This document shows positions 19,082-28,685 of a stretch of 64,000 nucleotides of DNA, piece by piece. Position 1 is the first letter of the stretch; the number at the start of each line of letters is the position of its first letter. Under the pieces are notes generated by a model. It ran no database searches. It was not told the origin of the DNA and saw nothing but the letters and a program-made list of their open reading frames with translations. The stretch covers positions 131,501-195,500 of the forward strand of contig NZ_WQDA01000001.1 of NCBI RefSeq assembly GCF_013032855.1, given 5' to 3'. A program made the position numbers and the translations under genes. The stretch is from Ruegeria arenilitoris. Its GTDB lineage: Bacteria; Pseudomonadota; Alphaproteobacteria; Rhodobacterales; Rhodobacteraceae.

Positions 19082-19812
19082 AGACGCTCTCGGCCCTTGC
19101 CGCGACGCTGTTTGCGCTGGTCCTCTGGCAAGCGATCGTCACCCTGACCGGCCTGCCGAAATTCATCCTGCCCGGCCCGGCATTGGTGGCCGAGACCTGG
19201 TGGCAGAACCGCTGGCTGATCGCCGAACACACCTGGATCACCGCCATCGAGGTGCTGATCGGTTTGGCCTGCGGCACCGTGCTGGGCGTCGTCACCGCGC
19301 TGCAGCTAGCCAATTCCCGCGCTGCGCGAGTGCTGGTGCAGCCGATGCTGGTGTTCACCCAGGCGCTGCCGGTCTTTGCGTTGGCACCGTTGCTGACCCT
19401 GTGGCTGGGCTATGGGCTGTGGTCCAAGGTCGCGATGGCGGTGCTGATCATCTATTTCCCCATCACCTCGTCGTTTTTCGACGGGCTGATGCGCACGCCG
19501 CCCGGCTATCTGGATCTGGCCCGCACCATGCAGGCCAGCCCGCGCAGCGTGTTGTGGCATATCCGCATCCCGGCGGCGCTGCCCTCGCTGGCCTCGGGGA
19601 TGCGGCTGGCGGCGGTCTATGCCCCGATCGGGGCGGTGATCGGTGAATGGGTGGGCTCATCCCAAGGGCTGGGATACCTGATGCTGCTGGCCAATGGCCG
19701 CGCCAAGACCGATCTGATGTTCGCCGCGATGCTGACGCTGGGGGTGTTCTCGATCCTGCTGCATCTGGTTGTGCGCCGCGCCACGGCCCGCATGGCCGGT
19801 GAGGCGCGTTAA
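19078..19812 (+). CDS. thiX: ABC transporter permease, thiamine precursor uptake
   Basis: A 244-residue permease of the BPD_transp_1 family with about six membrane helices. The cytoplasmic EAA loop is visible around DLARTMQASPRSVLWHIRIP, read here as two parts: ARTMQASPRSV and LWHIRIPAALP. An N-terminal hydrophobic helix follows the ATG, which overlaps the ATPase stop by four bases. It is the last gene of the riboswitch operon. Together with the ThiY-type binding protein and the ATPase it forms a complete importer. Confidence 0.9.
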   Translation: MKTLSALAATLFALVLWQAIVTLTGLPKFILPGPALVAETWWQNRWLIAEHTWITAIEVLIGLACGTVLGVVTALQLANSRAARVLVQPMLVFTQALPVFALAPLLTLWLGYGLWSKVAMAVLIIYFPITSSFFDGLMRTPPGYLDLARTMQASPRSVLWHIRIPAALPSLASGMRLAAVYAPIGAVIGEWVGSSQGLGYLMLLANGRAKTDLMFAAMLTLGVFSILLHLVVRRATARMAGEAR

Positions 19813-19848
19813 CCATTCGGAAACCGATTCTGGGCCAATCATGGGCGT

Positions 19849-20604
19849 ATGACCAAGGACGCCTTTGCCGAAGCCCCATCGCTGTTCGAAACTGACGAAG
19901 CGCCGGTCACGCCGCTGCCCACGGGTCGGCTGCCCTCGTATATCAAGGACCACCGCAAGCGCCTGCGCGAACGGTTCATGTCGGGCGGCGCCGGGGCGAT
20001 GCCGGATTACGAGCTGCTGGAACTGGTCCTGTTCCGCTCGATCCCCCGGCAGGACGTGAAACCGCTGGCGCGGCTGCTGCTGGATACGTTTGGCGATTTC
20101 AACCGGGTGCTGACCGCCCCGGTGGAACGCCTGCGCCAGATCACGGGCGTGGGCGATACCGTCATCACCGATCTCAAGATCCTCGAGGCCTGCGCCCATC
20201 GCATGGCCCGCGCGCGGGTGATGCAGCGGCATGTGATCTCCAGCTGGGATGCGCTGCTGGACTATTGCCACACCACGATGGCGCATCGCGAGATCGAGCA
20301 GTTCCGCGTGTTCTATCTGGACCGCAAGAACGTGCTGATCGCGGATGAGGAGCAGGCCAAGGGCACCGTCGATCACGTACCCGTCTACCCGCGCGAGGTC
20401 GCCAAACGCGCGCTGGAGCTGAACGCCTCGGCGCTGATCCTGGTGCACAATCATCCGTCGGGCGATCCAACCCCGTCGCAGTCGGATATTGACATGACCA
20501 ACCGCATCAACGATGCCTGCGCTGCACTGGGGCTGACCTTGCACGACCACCTGATCATCGGCAAATCGACCGAGCTGAGCTTCCGCTCGGAAGGTTATCT
20601 CTGA
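19849..20604 (+). CDS. radC: RadC/UPF0758 family JAB-domain protein
   Basis: A 251-residue protein. An N-terminal helix-hairpin-helix region (near RLRQITGVGD) precedes a JAB1/MPN metalloprotease-like domain whose HNHPSGDPTPSQSD motif holds the zinc ligands. RadC was named from an Escherichia coli repair phenotype that was later questioned, so its true role is uncertain; DNA binding by the HhH is plausible. It starts 36 bases after the thiamine permease and converges with the OmpA-fusion gene, leaving only three bases between stops. It may be read through from the thi operon or have its own promoter. Confidence 0.93.
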   Translation: MTKDAFAEAPSLFETDEAPVTPLPTGRLPSYIKDHRKRLRERFMSGGAGAMPDYELLELVLFRSIPRQDVKPLARLLLDTFGDFNRVLTAPVERLRQITGVGDTVITDLKILEACAHRMARARVMQRHVISSWDALLDYCHTTMAHREIEQFRVFYLDRKNVLIADEEQAKGTVDHVPVYPREVAKRALELNASALILVHNHPSGDPTPSQSDIDMTNRINDACAALGLTLHDHLIIGKSTELSFRSEGYL

Positions 20605-20607
20605 CCG

Positions 20608-22164
20608 CTAGCGCAACCAGACTTCGACACGACGGTTGGCCTTGCGGCCCCATTCCGTGTCGTCGCAGGCCATGGGCATGGCTTCACCGAAACCTTCGAC
20701 GGCGATCTCGACGGTTTCGGGGACGGCGGTTTCGATCGCGGCAAGGATCGCGTTCCGCACTGTCTGTGCGCGCCGCAAGGCGATGCGGGCATTGGTTTCC
20801 GCAGCACCGTCTCCGTCACTGAAACCGACGAAGACCAGTTTGCGCCCGTCATACTGGCCCGATTCAAGCGCCTGCGCCATTTGCAGGATGTTCGATCGCG
20901 ACTGCGCGTCTGGCCGCGACGATCCCGGCTCGAACCGGAAAGACACCGACAGGCGCGACAGCGGGCGCAGAGTTTCGATCATCCGTTGCAGTTCTTCCAG
21001 ACCCACCTCGGACCCACCCGAGGTGATGGCGTTGGCCAACCGGTCGCCCTGAAGCCCAAGACGTACCAGTTCGTGGGACTGGTCGACGAAACCGGCTTGC
21101 CGGATGACCATCTGTGCCTCGGGGCTTTGGACATACGCCAGAAACTGGCGGGCGATCTTCGGGAGGCGCCGCTGTGGAAGATACAGGAACATCGGCAGGG
21201 TCAGCGGATAGTCCTCGGTCTTGATGGCGGCGCGCGTGGCGCGCAATGCGTGACCGCATCCGCCGGCCAGCGGCAGACTGCGCACGTTTTGCGGGTCAGC
21301 GTGGCTGACGATACCAAGTGCGAACGGATCGCGCGCAACCGCTGCTGCCAGTTTCGCGCTGCGGGTGTGGCGGATCACGTCCTCATGCGCCTGCACACCG
21401 GCTGGCTGCATCACCTGGTCTTGCACGGCCTGACCAACGCCTGTTGTCACATCCGGTAGATGAACGGCGATGGGGGCATCCGGGCCACCGAGCTGTGCCC
21501 AGTTGGCGACCTCGCCATTTATGACCCGCGCCAGGTCCGAAACCGAGATCTGCTGGATCGGATTGTCCAATGAGACCACCGGCACCAGTGCGCCAAGCGC
21601 CACCACCCGCGACCGGCGCGGTCGGGACAGGTCGCCCAGACCGTTTTCCTGCGCCGCCGCGGCCTCCTGCGGGCGGATTTCGCGCATCGCCAAAGCGATG
21701 TCTGCCTGATCGGCGGTCAGATCGGCAAAACCGCGGTCGGTGTCCGAAACGCGCAGGAAAAACCGCGCCAAAGGGGCGGTTCGTTCCGGCTGACTCAGGG
21801 CAAAGACAAGCTGCGCAGGGTCCGTGCCTTCGCTTAGCACGTTCAGGTTTTCTCGTTGCGCAAAGCCTTCGATCAGGGCCGGAAGTAGGGATTCGGCCAT
21901 CACCGATGCGCCAGAGAAGTGCACTTCGGCCACAAAGTCGATCAGGTTGGGGCAAGCCGGACCGTCGCAGGTGACGCCGGATCCATCCACGGTCAGTTCG
22001 CCGAACTGGGTGTCCACACGGTAGAATTCACCATCAAACCCCAACAGGTTCCCGGTGATCTCGACCTTGCCGTCATGCGAGGTCAGTGTGATGTCCTGAG
22101 CGAGGGCGCCTGAAGCGCCAGCCATCAACGACAACACCGTCATCGTCGCGTGAAGATACTTCAT
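20608..22164 (-). CDS. phosphate-type periplasmic binding domain fused to OmpA-like peptidoglycan-binding domain
   Basis: A 518-residue exported protein with a signal peptide (residues 1-22, cleavage after ALA). Residues ~75-385 resemble the PstS-like PBP family: the DFVAEVHFSGAS start, the QISVSDLARVINGEV segment and a hinge-like LPMFLYLP. Residues ~400-518 are OmpA-like: KLVFVGFSDGDG, NARIALRRAQTV and the final GRKANRRVEVWLR motif that contacts peptidoglycan. The layout suggests a ligand-sensing or scavenging protein tethered to the cell wall. No phosphate permease is nearby. It lies 24 bases downstream of a second exported-protein gene on the same strand, which probably shares its transcript. 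Ligand unknown. Confidence 0.85.
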   Translation of the reverse strand: MKYLHATMTVLSLMAGASGALAQDITLTSHDGKVEITGNLLGFDGEFYRVDTQFGELTVDGSGVTCDGPACPNLIDFVAEVHFSGASVMAESLLPALIEGFAQRENLNVLSEGTDPAQLVFALSQPERTAPLARFFLRVSDTDRGFADLTADQADIALAMREIRPQEAAAAQENGLGDLSRPRRSRVVALGALVPVVSLDNPIQQISVSDLARVINGEVANWAQLGGPDAPIAVHLPDVTTGVGQAVQDQVMQPAGVQAHEDVIRHTRSAKLAAAVARDPFALGIVSHADPQNVRSLPLAGGCGHALRATRAAIKTEDYPLTLPMFLYLPQRRLPKIARQFLAYVQSPEAQMVIRQAGFVDQSHELVRLGLQGDRLANAITSGGSEVGLEELQRMIETLRPLSRLSVSFRFEPGSSRPDAQSRSNILQMAQALESGQYDGRKLVFVGFSDGDGAAETNARIALRRAQTVRNAILAAIETAVPETVEIAVEGFGEAMPMACDDTEWGRKANRRVEVWLR

Positions 22165-22188
22165 AAAGACCTGTAGACCTGCCTGCCG

Positions 22189-23106
22189 TTACTTTGCGGC
22201 GATTGTCAGGTCTTGGAACAGATTATTCAACACCAGAAAGTCCTGTCCGCTGTCGCAGGCCGGCAGGGTGATCGACAACTCTCGCGACCGCAGCCCCTGA
22301 TCGTCCAGCAACTCGAGCGCTTGCAGATCCAGGTTCTGCCCACAATTTCGGGGAGTCACTTCGGCCTCGACGCTCAGGGCGACGGTGCCATTTGCGTCGG
22401 CCAGGTTGCGGGGGATCGAATAGATCTCGACATTGCGCTCGCCGGCCATGCCGAAGTGGACAACCTGCCCGGTACCGGAGCTGCCGGCGTTCGACCAGAC
22501 ATGCCCGGCCTCGCCATAGGATGCACCGAACTCCAACGCGTGCAGTTGCAATTCGGTGTCCCCCATCCATTGCAGCGCAACCCGGTCATAGTCTGAAAAA
22601 TCAGGAATGTGAGTGGTGGCGACAGTGCCGCGCTGGTTTTTGAACGAGATCAGGAAAATGGCATATTCCGACAGGGCGGGAATGGACAGGTCCAGACGGC
22701 CGTCCTTGTCGGTTCGGGCGCTGAACGTCATGCCGCTGTGGTGCAGCTCGACGGTTTCATCGGGATTGCAGGGGGCCTTCAGGGTCAAACGTGCTGTCGC
22801 GTAGGGGGCTGCCATTGCGCGGGCCCGGAGATCGCAGTTGACCTGCGCCTGAGGAACGGCAGGCTCAGCCCGGGGCGGAACCTTGGCCGAGGGTTCGGGG
22901 GCCGTGGACGCATTCGGCGTCGCCGAAGTCAGCACGATACCTTCCAACCCGGCAATCACGGTGCCTTCTCCAGACGGCTGGATCATCGCTTGACGTGTTT
23001 CCTGCACGTCCGGCTGCGAGGCCGGTCCGTTCTGCATCAAGTAGCCGATGGCCAAGGCGCATGCGACCGTGCCACCTGTGGTCACGTAGTTCCGTATTAC
23101 AAACAA
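22189..23106 (-). CDS. membrane-anchored or secreted protein of unknown function
   Basis: I do not recognise this protein. With the TTG at 23106 it has 305 residues: a hydrophobic N-terminal segment (TTGGTVACALAIGYLMQ, about residues 9-25) that may be an anchor or uncleaved signal, a Pro/Ala-rich linker near 60-85, then a beta-rich region with even cysteines. TTG is chosen because GGGGAGGG lies four bases upstream; a TTG at 23151 lacks a ribosome site. The gap to the phosphate-binding/OmpA gene is 24 bases, so the two are likely co-expressed and both work in the envelope. Function unknown. Confidence 0.7.
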   Translation of the reverse strand: MFVIRNYVTTGGTVACALAIGYLMQNGPASQPDVQETRQAMIQPSGEGTVIAGLEGIVLTSATPNASTAPEPSAKVPPRAEPAVPQAQVNCDLRARAMAAPYATARLTLKAPCNPDETVELHHSGMTFSARTDKDGRLDLSIPALSEYAIFLISFKNQRGTVATTHIPDFSDYDRVALQWMGDTELQLHALEFGASYGEAGHVWSNAGSSGTGQVVHFGMAGERNVEIYSIPRNLADANGTVALSVEAEVTPRNCGQNLDLQALELLDDQGLRSRELSITLPACDSGQDFLVLNNLFQDLTIAAK

Positions 23107-23152
23107 GACACCCTCCCCAGTTGAAGGAGCGAGTCGGAGACTGCTTAACAAT

Positions 23153-23173
23153 CGCGGCCAATATGTGGCCGCG
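23153..23173 (-). terminator. hairpin downstream of secA
   Basis: CGCGGCCA and TGGCCGCG form a perfect eight-base-pair stem around five bases, 34 bases beyond the secA stop. It lacks a clear T run on the secA strand (ATTGTT follows), so termination is only probable. Confidence 0.45.
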
Positions 23174-23206
23174 ACGCGGACTCATTATGTCGGGAATCTG
23201 ACCGGA

Positions 23207-25912
23207 TCAGGCAAGCCGACCATGGCAATGCTTGAATTTCTTGCCGGATCCGCAGGGGCAGGGATCGTTGCGCGACGGATTACCCCAGGTTGACGGGTCG
23301 TCCTCGACAAAGCCGGGCCGCGCATCGCCCGAGGCCTGCGCCTCGGCTACCGCTTCGGCCTGTTCGGCGGCTTTCTTGATCTGTGCCTGCTGCGCCTGCA
23401 TCTGTGCCAGCATCTCGCGCTGCTCTTCTTCGGTCAGCGGGCGGACGCGGGCCAGTTGCTGGGTAACCGTTTCACGCAGGCTGTCGAGCATGTTCTCGAA
23501 CAGCTGGAAGCTTTCGGTCTTGTATTCGTTCAGCGGATCGCGCTGGGCGTAGCCGCGGAAGCCCACGACCGAGCGCAGATGTTCCAGGGTCAGCAAGTGC
23601 TCGCGCCACTTGCTGTCGATGGTCTGCAGCAGCACCTGCTTTTCGATGTTGCGCATGTTCTCGGGGCCGAAGGCGGCGGCCTTCTGGGCCATCATCTCGT
23701 CGGTGGCCTTGATCAGGCGCTCGCGAACCACGTCGTCATCGACCCCATCCTCGGCTGCCCACTCCTGCACCGGAACATCAATGTTCAGCTTTTCCTTGAG
23801 GGCCGCGTGCAGCCCGTCGGTGTCCCACTGGTCGGCGTAGGTTTTGGGCGGCATGTACTGGTCGATCAGATCGTCGATGACCTGTTCGCGCATGTCCGAA
23901 ACGATTTCGGACAGATCGTCGGTCGACATGATTTCGCGTCGCTGGTTGAAGATCACCTTGCGCTGATCGTTCATCACGTCGTCGAACTTGAGAACGTTCT
24001 TGCGCATGTCGAAGTTGCGGCCTTCGACCTTGGCCTGCGCGCGTTCGAGCGATTTGTTCACCCAAGGGTGGACGATCGCTTCGCCTTCTTTCATGCCCAG
24101 GGTGGTCAGAACCTTGTCCAGCCGTTCCGAGCCGAAGATGCGCATCAGGTCGTCTTCCAGGCTGAGGAAGAACACGGTGCGGCCCGGGTCGCCCTGACGG
24201 CCCGAGCGGCCGCGCAGCTGGTTGTCGATGCGGCGGCTTTCGTGGCGTTCCGAGGCCAGAACGAACAGACCGCCGGCCTCCAGCACCTTTTGCTTTTCTT
24301 CCGCATGACGCGCCTCTTCCCGGGCGCGCAGTTCGGCTGGGTCGGCGTCGGGGTTCTCGGCCAGCGCCTGCATGACGCTCATTTCAACGTTGCCGCCCAG
24401 CTGGATGTCGGTGCCGCGGCCGGCCATGTTGGTTGCGATGGTTACCGCGCCCAGACGTCCGGCCTCGGCCACGATCTGGGCCTCCTGCTCGTGCTGGCGG
24501 GCGTTCAGGACATTGTGCTTGATGCCTTCCTGGGTCAGCATCTCGCTGAGCATCTCGGACTTCTCGATCGAGGTCGTGCCGACCAGAACCGGCTGGCCCT
24601 TGGCGTTGGCCTTCTTGATCTCTTCGATCATGGCCGCGTATTTCTCGGCCGCGGTGCGATAGACCTGATCATCCTCGTCGACACGGGCGATCGGCTTGTT
24701 GGTCGGCACTTCAACCACGCCCAGGCCATAGATTTCGGCGAATTCCTCGGCCTCGGTCAGGGCGGTACCGGTCATGCCGGCCAGCTTGTCATAGAGGCGG
24801 AAATAGTTCTGGAAAGTCACGCTGGCCAAAGTCACGTTTTCGGGCTGGATGGGCGCGCCTTCCTTTGCTTCGATCGCCTGATGCAGGCCTTCGGACAGAC
24901 GGCGGCCCGGCATCATGCGCCCGGTGAATTCGTCGATCAGAACCACGTTGCCGTCGCGCACGATGTAGTCCTTGTCACGCTGGAACAGTTTGTGCGCGCG
25001 CAGGCCCTGGTTGACGTGGTGCACCACCGTGGTGCTTTCAGGGTCGTACAGCGACTGGCCCTCGGGCAGCAGGCCACTGGCGTGCAGCTGCTCTTCAAGG
25101 AACTCGTTGCCTTCATCGGTGAAGGTCACGCTGCGGGACTTCTCGTCGATCGTATAGTGATCGTCCTGCAGGGACGGGATCAGACCGTCAATGGCCGTGT
25201 ACAGATCGGACCGGTCCTGAGATGGACCCGAGATGATCAGCGGCGTGCGCGCCTCGTCGATCAGAATCGAGTCGACCTCGTCCACAATCGCGAAATTGTG
25301 GTGCTTCTGGTAGACCTCGTTCAGATCCGCCTTCATGTTGTCGCGCAGATAGTCGAAGCCCAGCTCGTTGTTGGTGGCATAGGTGATGTCACAGGCATAG
25401 GCCGCTTTTTTCTCGGCATCGGGCTGGCCCGACCAGATCACGCCGGTGGTCATACCCAACGCGCCGAACACGTTGCTCATCCATTCGGCGTCACGCTTTG
25501 CCAGATATTCGTTGACCGTGACGACATGCACGCCCTTTCCGGTCAGTGCGTTCAGATAGGCGGGAAAGGTGGCGACCAGGGTCTTGCCTTCGCCGGTTTT
25601 CATCTCGGCGATATTGCCCTGATGCAGGAAGATGCCGCCCATGAGCTGCACGTCAAAGGCCCGCAGACCTAGCGCGCGCTTGGCGCCCTCACGAACGTTG
25701 GCGAAAGCCTCGGGCAGCAGGTCGTCCAGGCTCTCGCCCTCGCTGGCCCGCTTGCGCAGCTCTTCGGTCTTGGCTTTCAGATCGTCATCCGAGAGTTTTT
25801 CGAACTCCGGCTCCAGCGCGTTGATCTTTTCGACCAGCGGGCGGGTTGCCTTGATCTTGCGGTCGTTCGGTGTTCCGAACACCTTTTTGGCAAGCGTACC
25901 GAGTCCCAGCAT
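23207..25912 (-). CDS. secA: preprotein translocase ATPase SecA
   Basis: A 901-residue motor protein of normal length. Walker A is MKTGEGKT at 104-111, the [15 protein letters not shown] segment is Walker B, and [10 protein letters not shown] is motif VI of the helicase fold. The C-terminus carries the zinc-binding SEC-C motif with C885, C887, C896 and H897. SecA pushes unfolded precursors through SecYEG in the inner membrane. The frame is open 48 codons upstream, but [13 protein letters not shown] is the usual start and GGAG lies nine bases before it. The gene diverges from a parvulin-type isomerase across 176 bases, fitting a shared role in export and periplasmic folding. Confidence 0.98.
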   Translation of the reverse strand: MLGLGTLAKKVFGTPNDRKIKATRPLVEKINALEPEFEKLSDDDLKAKTEELRKRASEGESLDDLLPEAFANVREGAKRALGLRAFDVQLMGGIFLHQGNIAEMKTGEGKTLVATFPAYLNALTGKGVHVVTVNEYLAKRDAEWMSNVFGALGMTTGVIWSGQPDAEKKAAYACDITYATNNELGFDYLRDNMKADLNEVYQKHHNFAIVDEVDSILIDEARTPLIISGPSQDRSDLYTAIDGLIPSLQDDHYTIDEKSRSVTFTDEGNEFLEEQLHASGLLPEGQSLYDPESTTVVHHVNQGLRAHKLFQRDKDYIVRDGNVVLIDEFTGRMMPGRRLSEGLHQAIEAKEGAPIQPENVTLASVTFQNYFRLYDKLAGMTGTALTEAEEFAEIYGLGVVEVPTNKPIARVDEDDQVYRTAAEKYAAMIEEIKKANAKGQPVLVGTTSIEKSEMLSEMLTQEGIKHNVLNARQHEQEAQIVAEAGRLGAVTIATNMAGRGTDIQLGGNVEMSVMQALAENPDADPAELRAREEARHAEEKQKVLEAGGLFVLASERHESRRIDNQLRGRSGRQGDPGRTVFFLSLEDDLMRIFGSERLDKVLTTLGMKEGEAIVHPWVNKSLERAQAKVEGRNFDMRKNVLKFDDVMNDQRKVIFNQRREIMSTDDLSEIVSDMREQVIDDLIDQYMPPKTYADQWDTDGLHAALKEKLNIDVPVQEWAAEDGVDDDVVRERLIKATDEMMAQKAAAFGPENMRNIEKQVLLQTIDSKWREHLLTLEHLRSVVGFRGYAQRDPLNEYKTESFQLFENMLDSLRETVTQQLARVRPLTEEEQREMLAQMQAQQAQIKKAAEQAEAVAEAQASGDARPGFVEDDPSTWGNPSRNDPCPCGSGKKFKHCHGRLA

Positions 25913-26088
25913 GTTCACTCCAGCGGATCTTTTCTTGTCTTGGTTGCGACAGGCTTGCCCACCTTGCGCGCAACCCATAGATAGCTGGGAGGAAAAGATG
26001 GTCCTGTCAAAGGCTGCAAGCGATGTAAGCGGCAGGTTCCAGAGTGTCAACGCCACGCCCTGTCGCGGCCAGAATATAGGATGAATTC

Positions 26089-26937
26089 ATGCCCAAAGGT
26101 CTCACTTTTCTGCCATCGCTGGCTCTTGCGGCCATGATGGCCCTGCCTGTCGCCGCTGAAACCGAACCCTCTGCCGATACGGTTGTGGCGCGCGTCAACG
26201 GCGACGAGATCACTTTGGGTCACGTGATTGCCACTGCGGCTGGCCTGCCGCCGCAATATCAGCAGTTGGAAGACGAGGTCCTGTACCAGTTCATCGTCGA
26301 GCAGCTGATCCAGCAACAATTGCTCAGCCAGGAGCAGGACGAGCTGACCCGCCTGAACGCGCTGATGCTGACCAACGAAGAGCGCTCGCTGAAGGCGGTG
26401 CAGACGGTGAACCAGATCACCGATGCCCAGGTGACCGACGACGCGATCCAGGCCGCCTATGACGCACAGTTCGCGGACTTCCAGGGCGAGGACGAGTTCA
26501 ACGCCAGCCACATCCTTGTTGCGACCGAGGACGAGGCCAAGGAGATCAAGGCGCAACTGGATGACGGGGCCGATTTTGCCGAGCTGGCCAAGGAGAAATC
26601 CACCGGCCCGTCCGGTCCCAATGGCGGTGCGCTGGGCTGGTTCGGCAAGGGCCAGATGGTGCCAGAATTCGAACAGGCCGTGATCGGGCTGGAAAAAGGT
26701 CAGGTCTCGGACCCGGTGCAGACACAGTTCGGGTGGCACGTCGTGATCCTGAACGACAAACGCAAATCCGAAGCGCCCGAGTTTGCGGCGGTGCGGGATG
26801 AACTGGCCCAGTCCGTTCGTCAGGAGGCCATTCAGGCCAAGATCGACGAGCTGACCCAGGCGGGCAGCGTCGAGCGCCCCGAGGTCGAGGGCCTGACCCC
26901 GGATGTGGTCCGCAAGCTGGACCTGGTTCAGGAGTAA
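26089..26937 (+). CDS. periplasmic parvulin-type peptidyl-prolyl isomerase
   Basis: A 282-residue exported protein. Residues 1-22 form a signal peptide (cleavage near VAA-ET). A SurA/PrsA-like helical N-domain follows, then a single parvulin domain from about 138 to 230: NASHILV, the LAKEKSTGPSG loop, GGALGWFGKGQMVPEFE, then FGWHVVIL. It should catalyse prolyl isomerisation and act as a chaperone on exported proteins. It is divergent from secA and is followed after six bases by argJ, which begins with GTG, so the two probably share a transcript despite unrelated roles. Confidence 0.93.
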   Translation: MPKGLTFLPSLALAAMMALPVAAETEPSADTVVARVNGDEITLGHVIATAAGLPPQYQQLEDEVLYQFIVEQLIQQQLLSQEQDELTRLNALMLTNEERSLKAVQTVNQITDAQVTDDAIQAAYDAQFADFQGEDEFNASHILVATEDEAKEIKAQLDDGADFAELAKEKSTGPSGPNGGALGWFGKGQMVPEFEQAVIGLEKGQVSDPVQTQFGWHVVILNDKRKSEAPEFAAVRDELAQSVRQEAIQAKIDELTQAGSVERPEVEGLTPDVVRKLDLVQE

Positions 26938-26943
26938 ACCCCA

Positions 26944-28170
26944 GTGGCCAAGATCACCAAGGTGTCTCCGCTGGCCCCTGCGGCCTTCCCTGATCTGCCG
27001 GTCATCGACGGTGTGCGGTTCGCCACCGTCGCCGCCGGGGTGCGGTATCAGGGCCGCACCGACGTGATGCTGGCGGTGCTCGATCCGGGTACCGCGGTGG
27101 CTGGTGTGTTCACCCGCTCGGCTACCCGTGCGGCGCCGGTGCTGGATTGCCAAGACAAGATCGGTGGGCCCAGCGACGGGCCGGCGGCGATCCTGGTGAA
27201 CTCGGGCAACGCCAACGCCTTTACCGGGCAGTACGGGCGGGCCTCGGTCGAGCAGATCACCGCAGCCGTGACGCAGGCGACCGGTGTGGCGCAGAACCGC
27301 GTATTCACCTCGTCCACCGGGGTGATCGGCGAGCCTCTGCCGCATGACCGGATCGTGGCCCGGCTGGACGAACTGACCGCCGGCCTGCGCGCCGACGCGT
27401 TGGAAGAGGCCGCGCGGGCGATCATGACCACCGACACCTTCCCCAAAGGCGCCAGTGCGCAGGTCGAGGTTGACGGCAAAACAGTCTCTATTGCGGGGAT
27501 TGCCAAAGGGTCGGGCATGATCGCACCCGACATGGCGACGATGCTGGTCTATATCTTCACCGATGCGAAGGTTGACCAATCAGCGCTGCAACGGATGCTG
27601 TCCGAGCAGACCGACCGGACCTTCAACTGCATCACCGTGGACAGCGACACCTCGACCTCGGACAGCCTGCTGCTGTGCGCGACCGGCGCGTCAGGCGCGG
27701 ATGCCACCGGCAATGCCGATTTCGCGCGGGCGCTGGAATCGGTGATGCTGGATCTGGCGCATCAGGTGGTGAAGGACGGCGAAGGCGCCACCAAATTCGT
27801 CGAGATCCGCGTGACCGGCGCCGCCTCGGACGCCGATGCCAAAGTCCACGGCATAGCCATCGCCAATTCACCGCTGGTCAAGACCGCCATCGCGGGCGAG
27901 GATCCGAACTGGGGCCGGGTCGTCATGGCGATCGGCAAATCCGGCGCGGCGGCCGATCGCGACACGCTCAGCATTTCCTTCGGCGATATTCTTGTGGCCG
28001 AAAATGGCTGGGTCAGCCCCAGTTATCGCGAGGAAGACGCCGCCGCCTACATGAAGGGCCAGGAACTGGTGATCGCGGTCGATCTGGGGCTGGGCGAGGG
28101 CAAGGCCACTGTCTGGACCTGCGATCTGACCCACCGATACATCGAGATCAACGCGGATTACCGGTCGTGA
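26944..28170 (+). CDS. argJ: bifunctional glutamate N-acetyltransferase / amino-acid acetyltransferase
   Basis: A 408-residue ArgJ with a GTG start. The precursor cuts itself before T199 in IAPDMATML, and T199 becomes the nucleophile of the beta chain. AKGSGMIAPDMATML and DPNWGRVVMAIGKSG are family signatures. ArgJ makes N-acetylglutamate from acetylornithine in the cyclic arginine pathway, and may also use acetyl-CoA if bifunctional. The C-terminal EINADYRS is the usual end. A 20-codon open frame begins in its stop codon and leads to mutT. Confidence 0.97.
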   Translation: MAKITKVSPLAPAAFPDLPVIDGVRFATVAAGVRYQGRTDVMLAVLDPGTAVAGVFTRSATRAAPVLDCQDKIGGPSDGPAAILVNSGNANAFTGQYGRASVEQITAAVTQATGVAQNRVFTSSTGVIGEPLPHDRIVARLDELTAGLRADALEEAARAIMTTDTFPKGASAQVEVDGKTVSIAGIAKGSGMIAPDMATMLVYIFTDAKVDQSALQRMLSEQTDRTFNCITVDSDTSTSDSLLLCATGASGADATGNADFARALESVMLDLAHQVVKDGEGATKFVEIRVTGAASDADAKVHGIAIANSPLVKTAIAGEDPNWGRVVMAIGKSGAAADRDTLSISFGDILVAENGWVSPSYREEDAAAYMKGQELVIAVDLGLGEGKATVWTCDLTHRYIEINADYRS

Positions 28171-28229
28171 CATCAGAGCAATTCCAGCAGAAGTGGAGCC
28201 CGGTTTCGCGTCCGGGATTGCGACCATGA
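28167..28229 (+). CDS. possible 20-codon linker ORF between argJ and mutT
   Basis: A GTG inside the argJ stop (GTGA at 28167-28170) opens 20 codons ending in TGA at 28227-28229, which overlaps the mutT ATG (ATGA). The four-base overlaps on both sides are those used for coupled translation in this genome. The encoded peptide matches nothing I know. It may be a coupling leader, or the remnant of a longer gene deleted here. Whether it is translated is unknown. Confidence 0.3.
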   Translation: MTSEQFQQKWSPVSRPGLRP

Positions 28230-28624
28230 AAACGGTGCTCGTCTCTGCCGTCGCCTTGATCGACGTGGATGGGCGGGTGCTGCTGGCGCAGCGCCCGGAG
28301 GGCAAGGCCATGGCTGGCTTGTGGGAATTTCCCGGCGGCAAGATCGAGCCGGGCGAAACCCCCGAGGGTGCCCTGATCCGCGAATTGCACGAGGAACTGG
28401 GCATCGACACCTGGGCCTCGTGCCTGGCGCCGCTGACTTTTGCCAGCCACAGCTATGACGATTTCCATCTGCTGATGCCGCTGTTTGCCTGTCGCAAGTG
28501 GCAGGGCATTCCGCAGTCGAAAGAGGGTCAGGCGCTGAAATGGGTGCGCGCGAACGATCTGCGCAACTATCCGATGCCGGCAGCGGATGTTCCACTGATC
28601 CCGATTTTGCGGGATTGGTTGTAG
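28226..28624 (+). CDS. mutT: 8-oxo-dGTP diphosphatase MutT (Nudix)
   Basis: A 132-residue Nudix hydrolase. The Nudix box spans residues 38-60 (GGKIEPGETPEG, then REL and EELGI) and is complete. The small size, the WEFPGGK segment and the C-terminal ALKWVRANDL favour MutT, which removes 8-oxo-dGTP from the nucleotide pool. The chosen ATG matches the start of known MutT proteins; a GTG at 28193 in the same frame adds 11 unconserved residues. No strong ribosome site precedes the ATG, so coupling through the short frame upstream is plausible. Confidence 0.9.
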   Translation: MKTVLVSAVALIDVDGRVLLAQRPEGKAMAGLWEFPGGKIEPGETPEGALIRELHEELGIDTWASCLAPLTFASHSYDDFHLLMPLFACRKWQGIPQSKEGQALKWVRANDLRNYPMPAADVPLIPILRDWL

Positions 28625-28685
28625 GGCGCAAAGCCAGGGACGTTCGAGTTGATAGGTCTGGATGTCTTGTATGCGGACAAACCCG

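Noticed and set aside
23456..25672. 738-residue open frame opposite secA
   Set aside because: A shadow of secA on the other strand; composition is unlike a real protein and there is no ribosome site.
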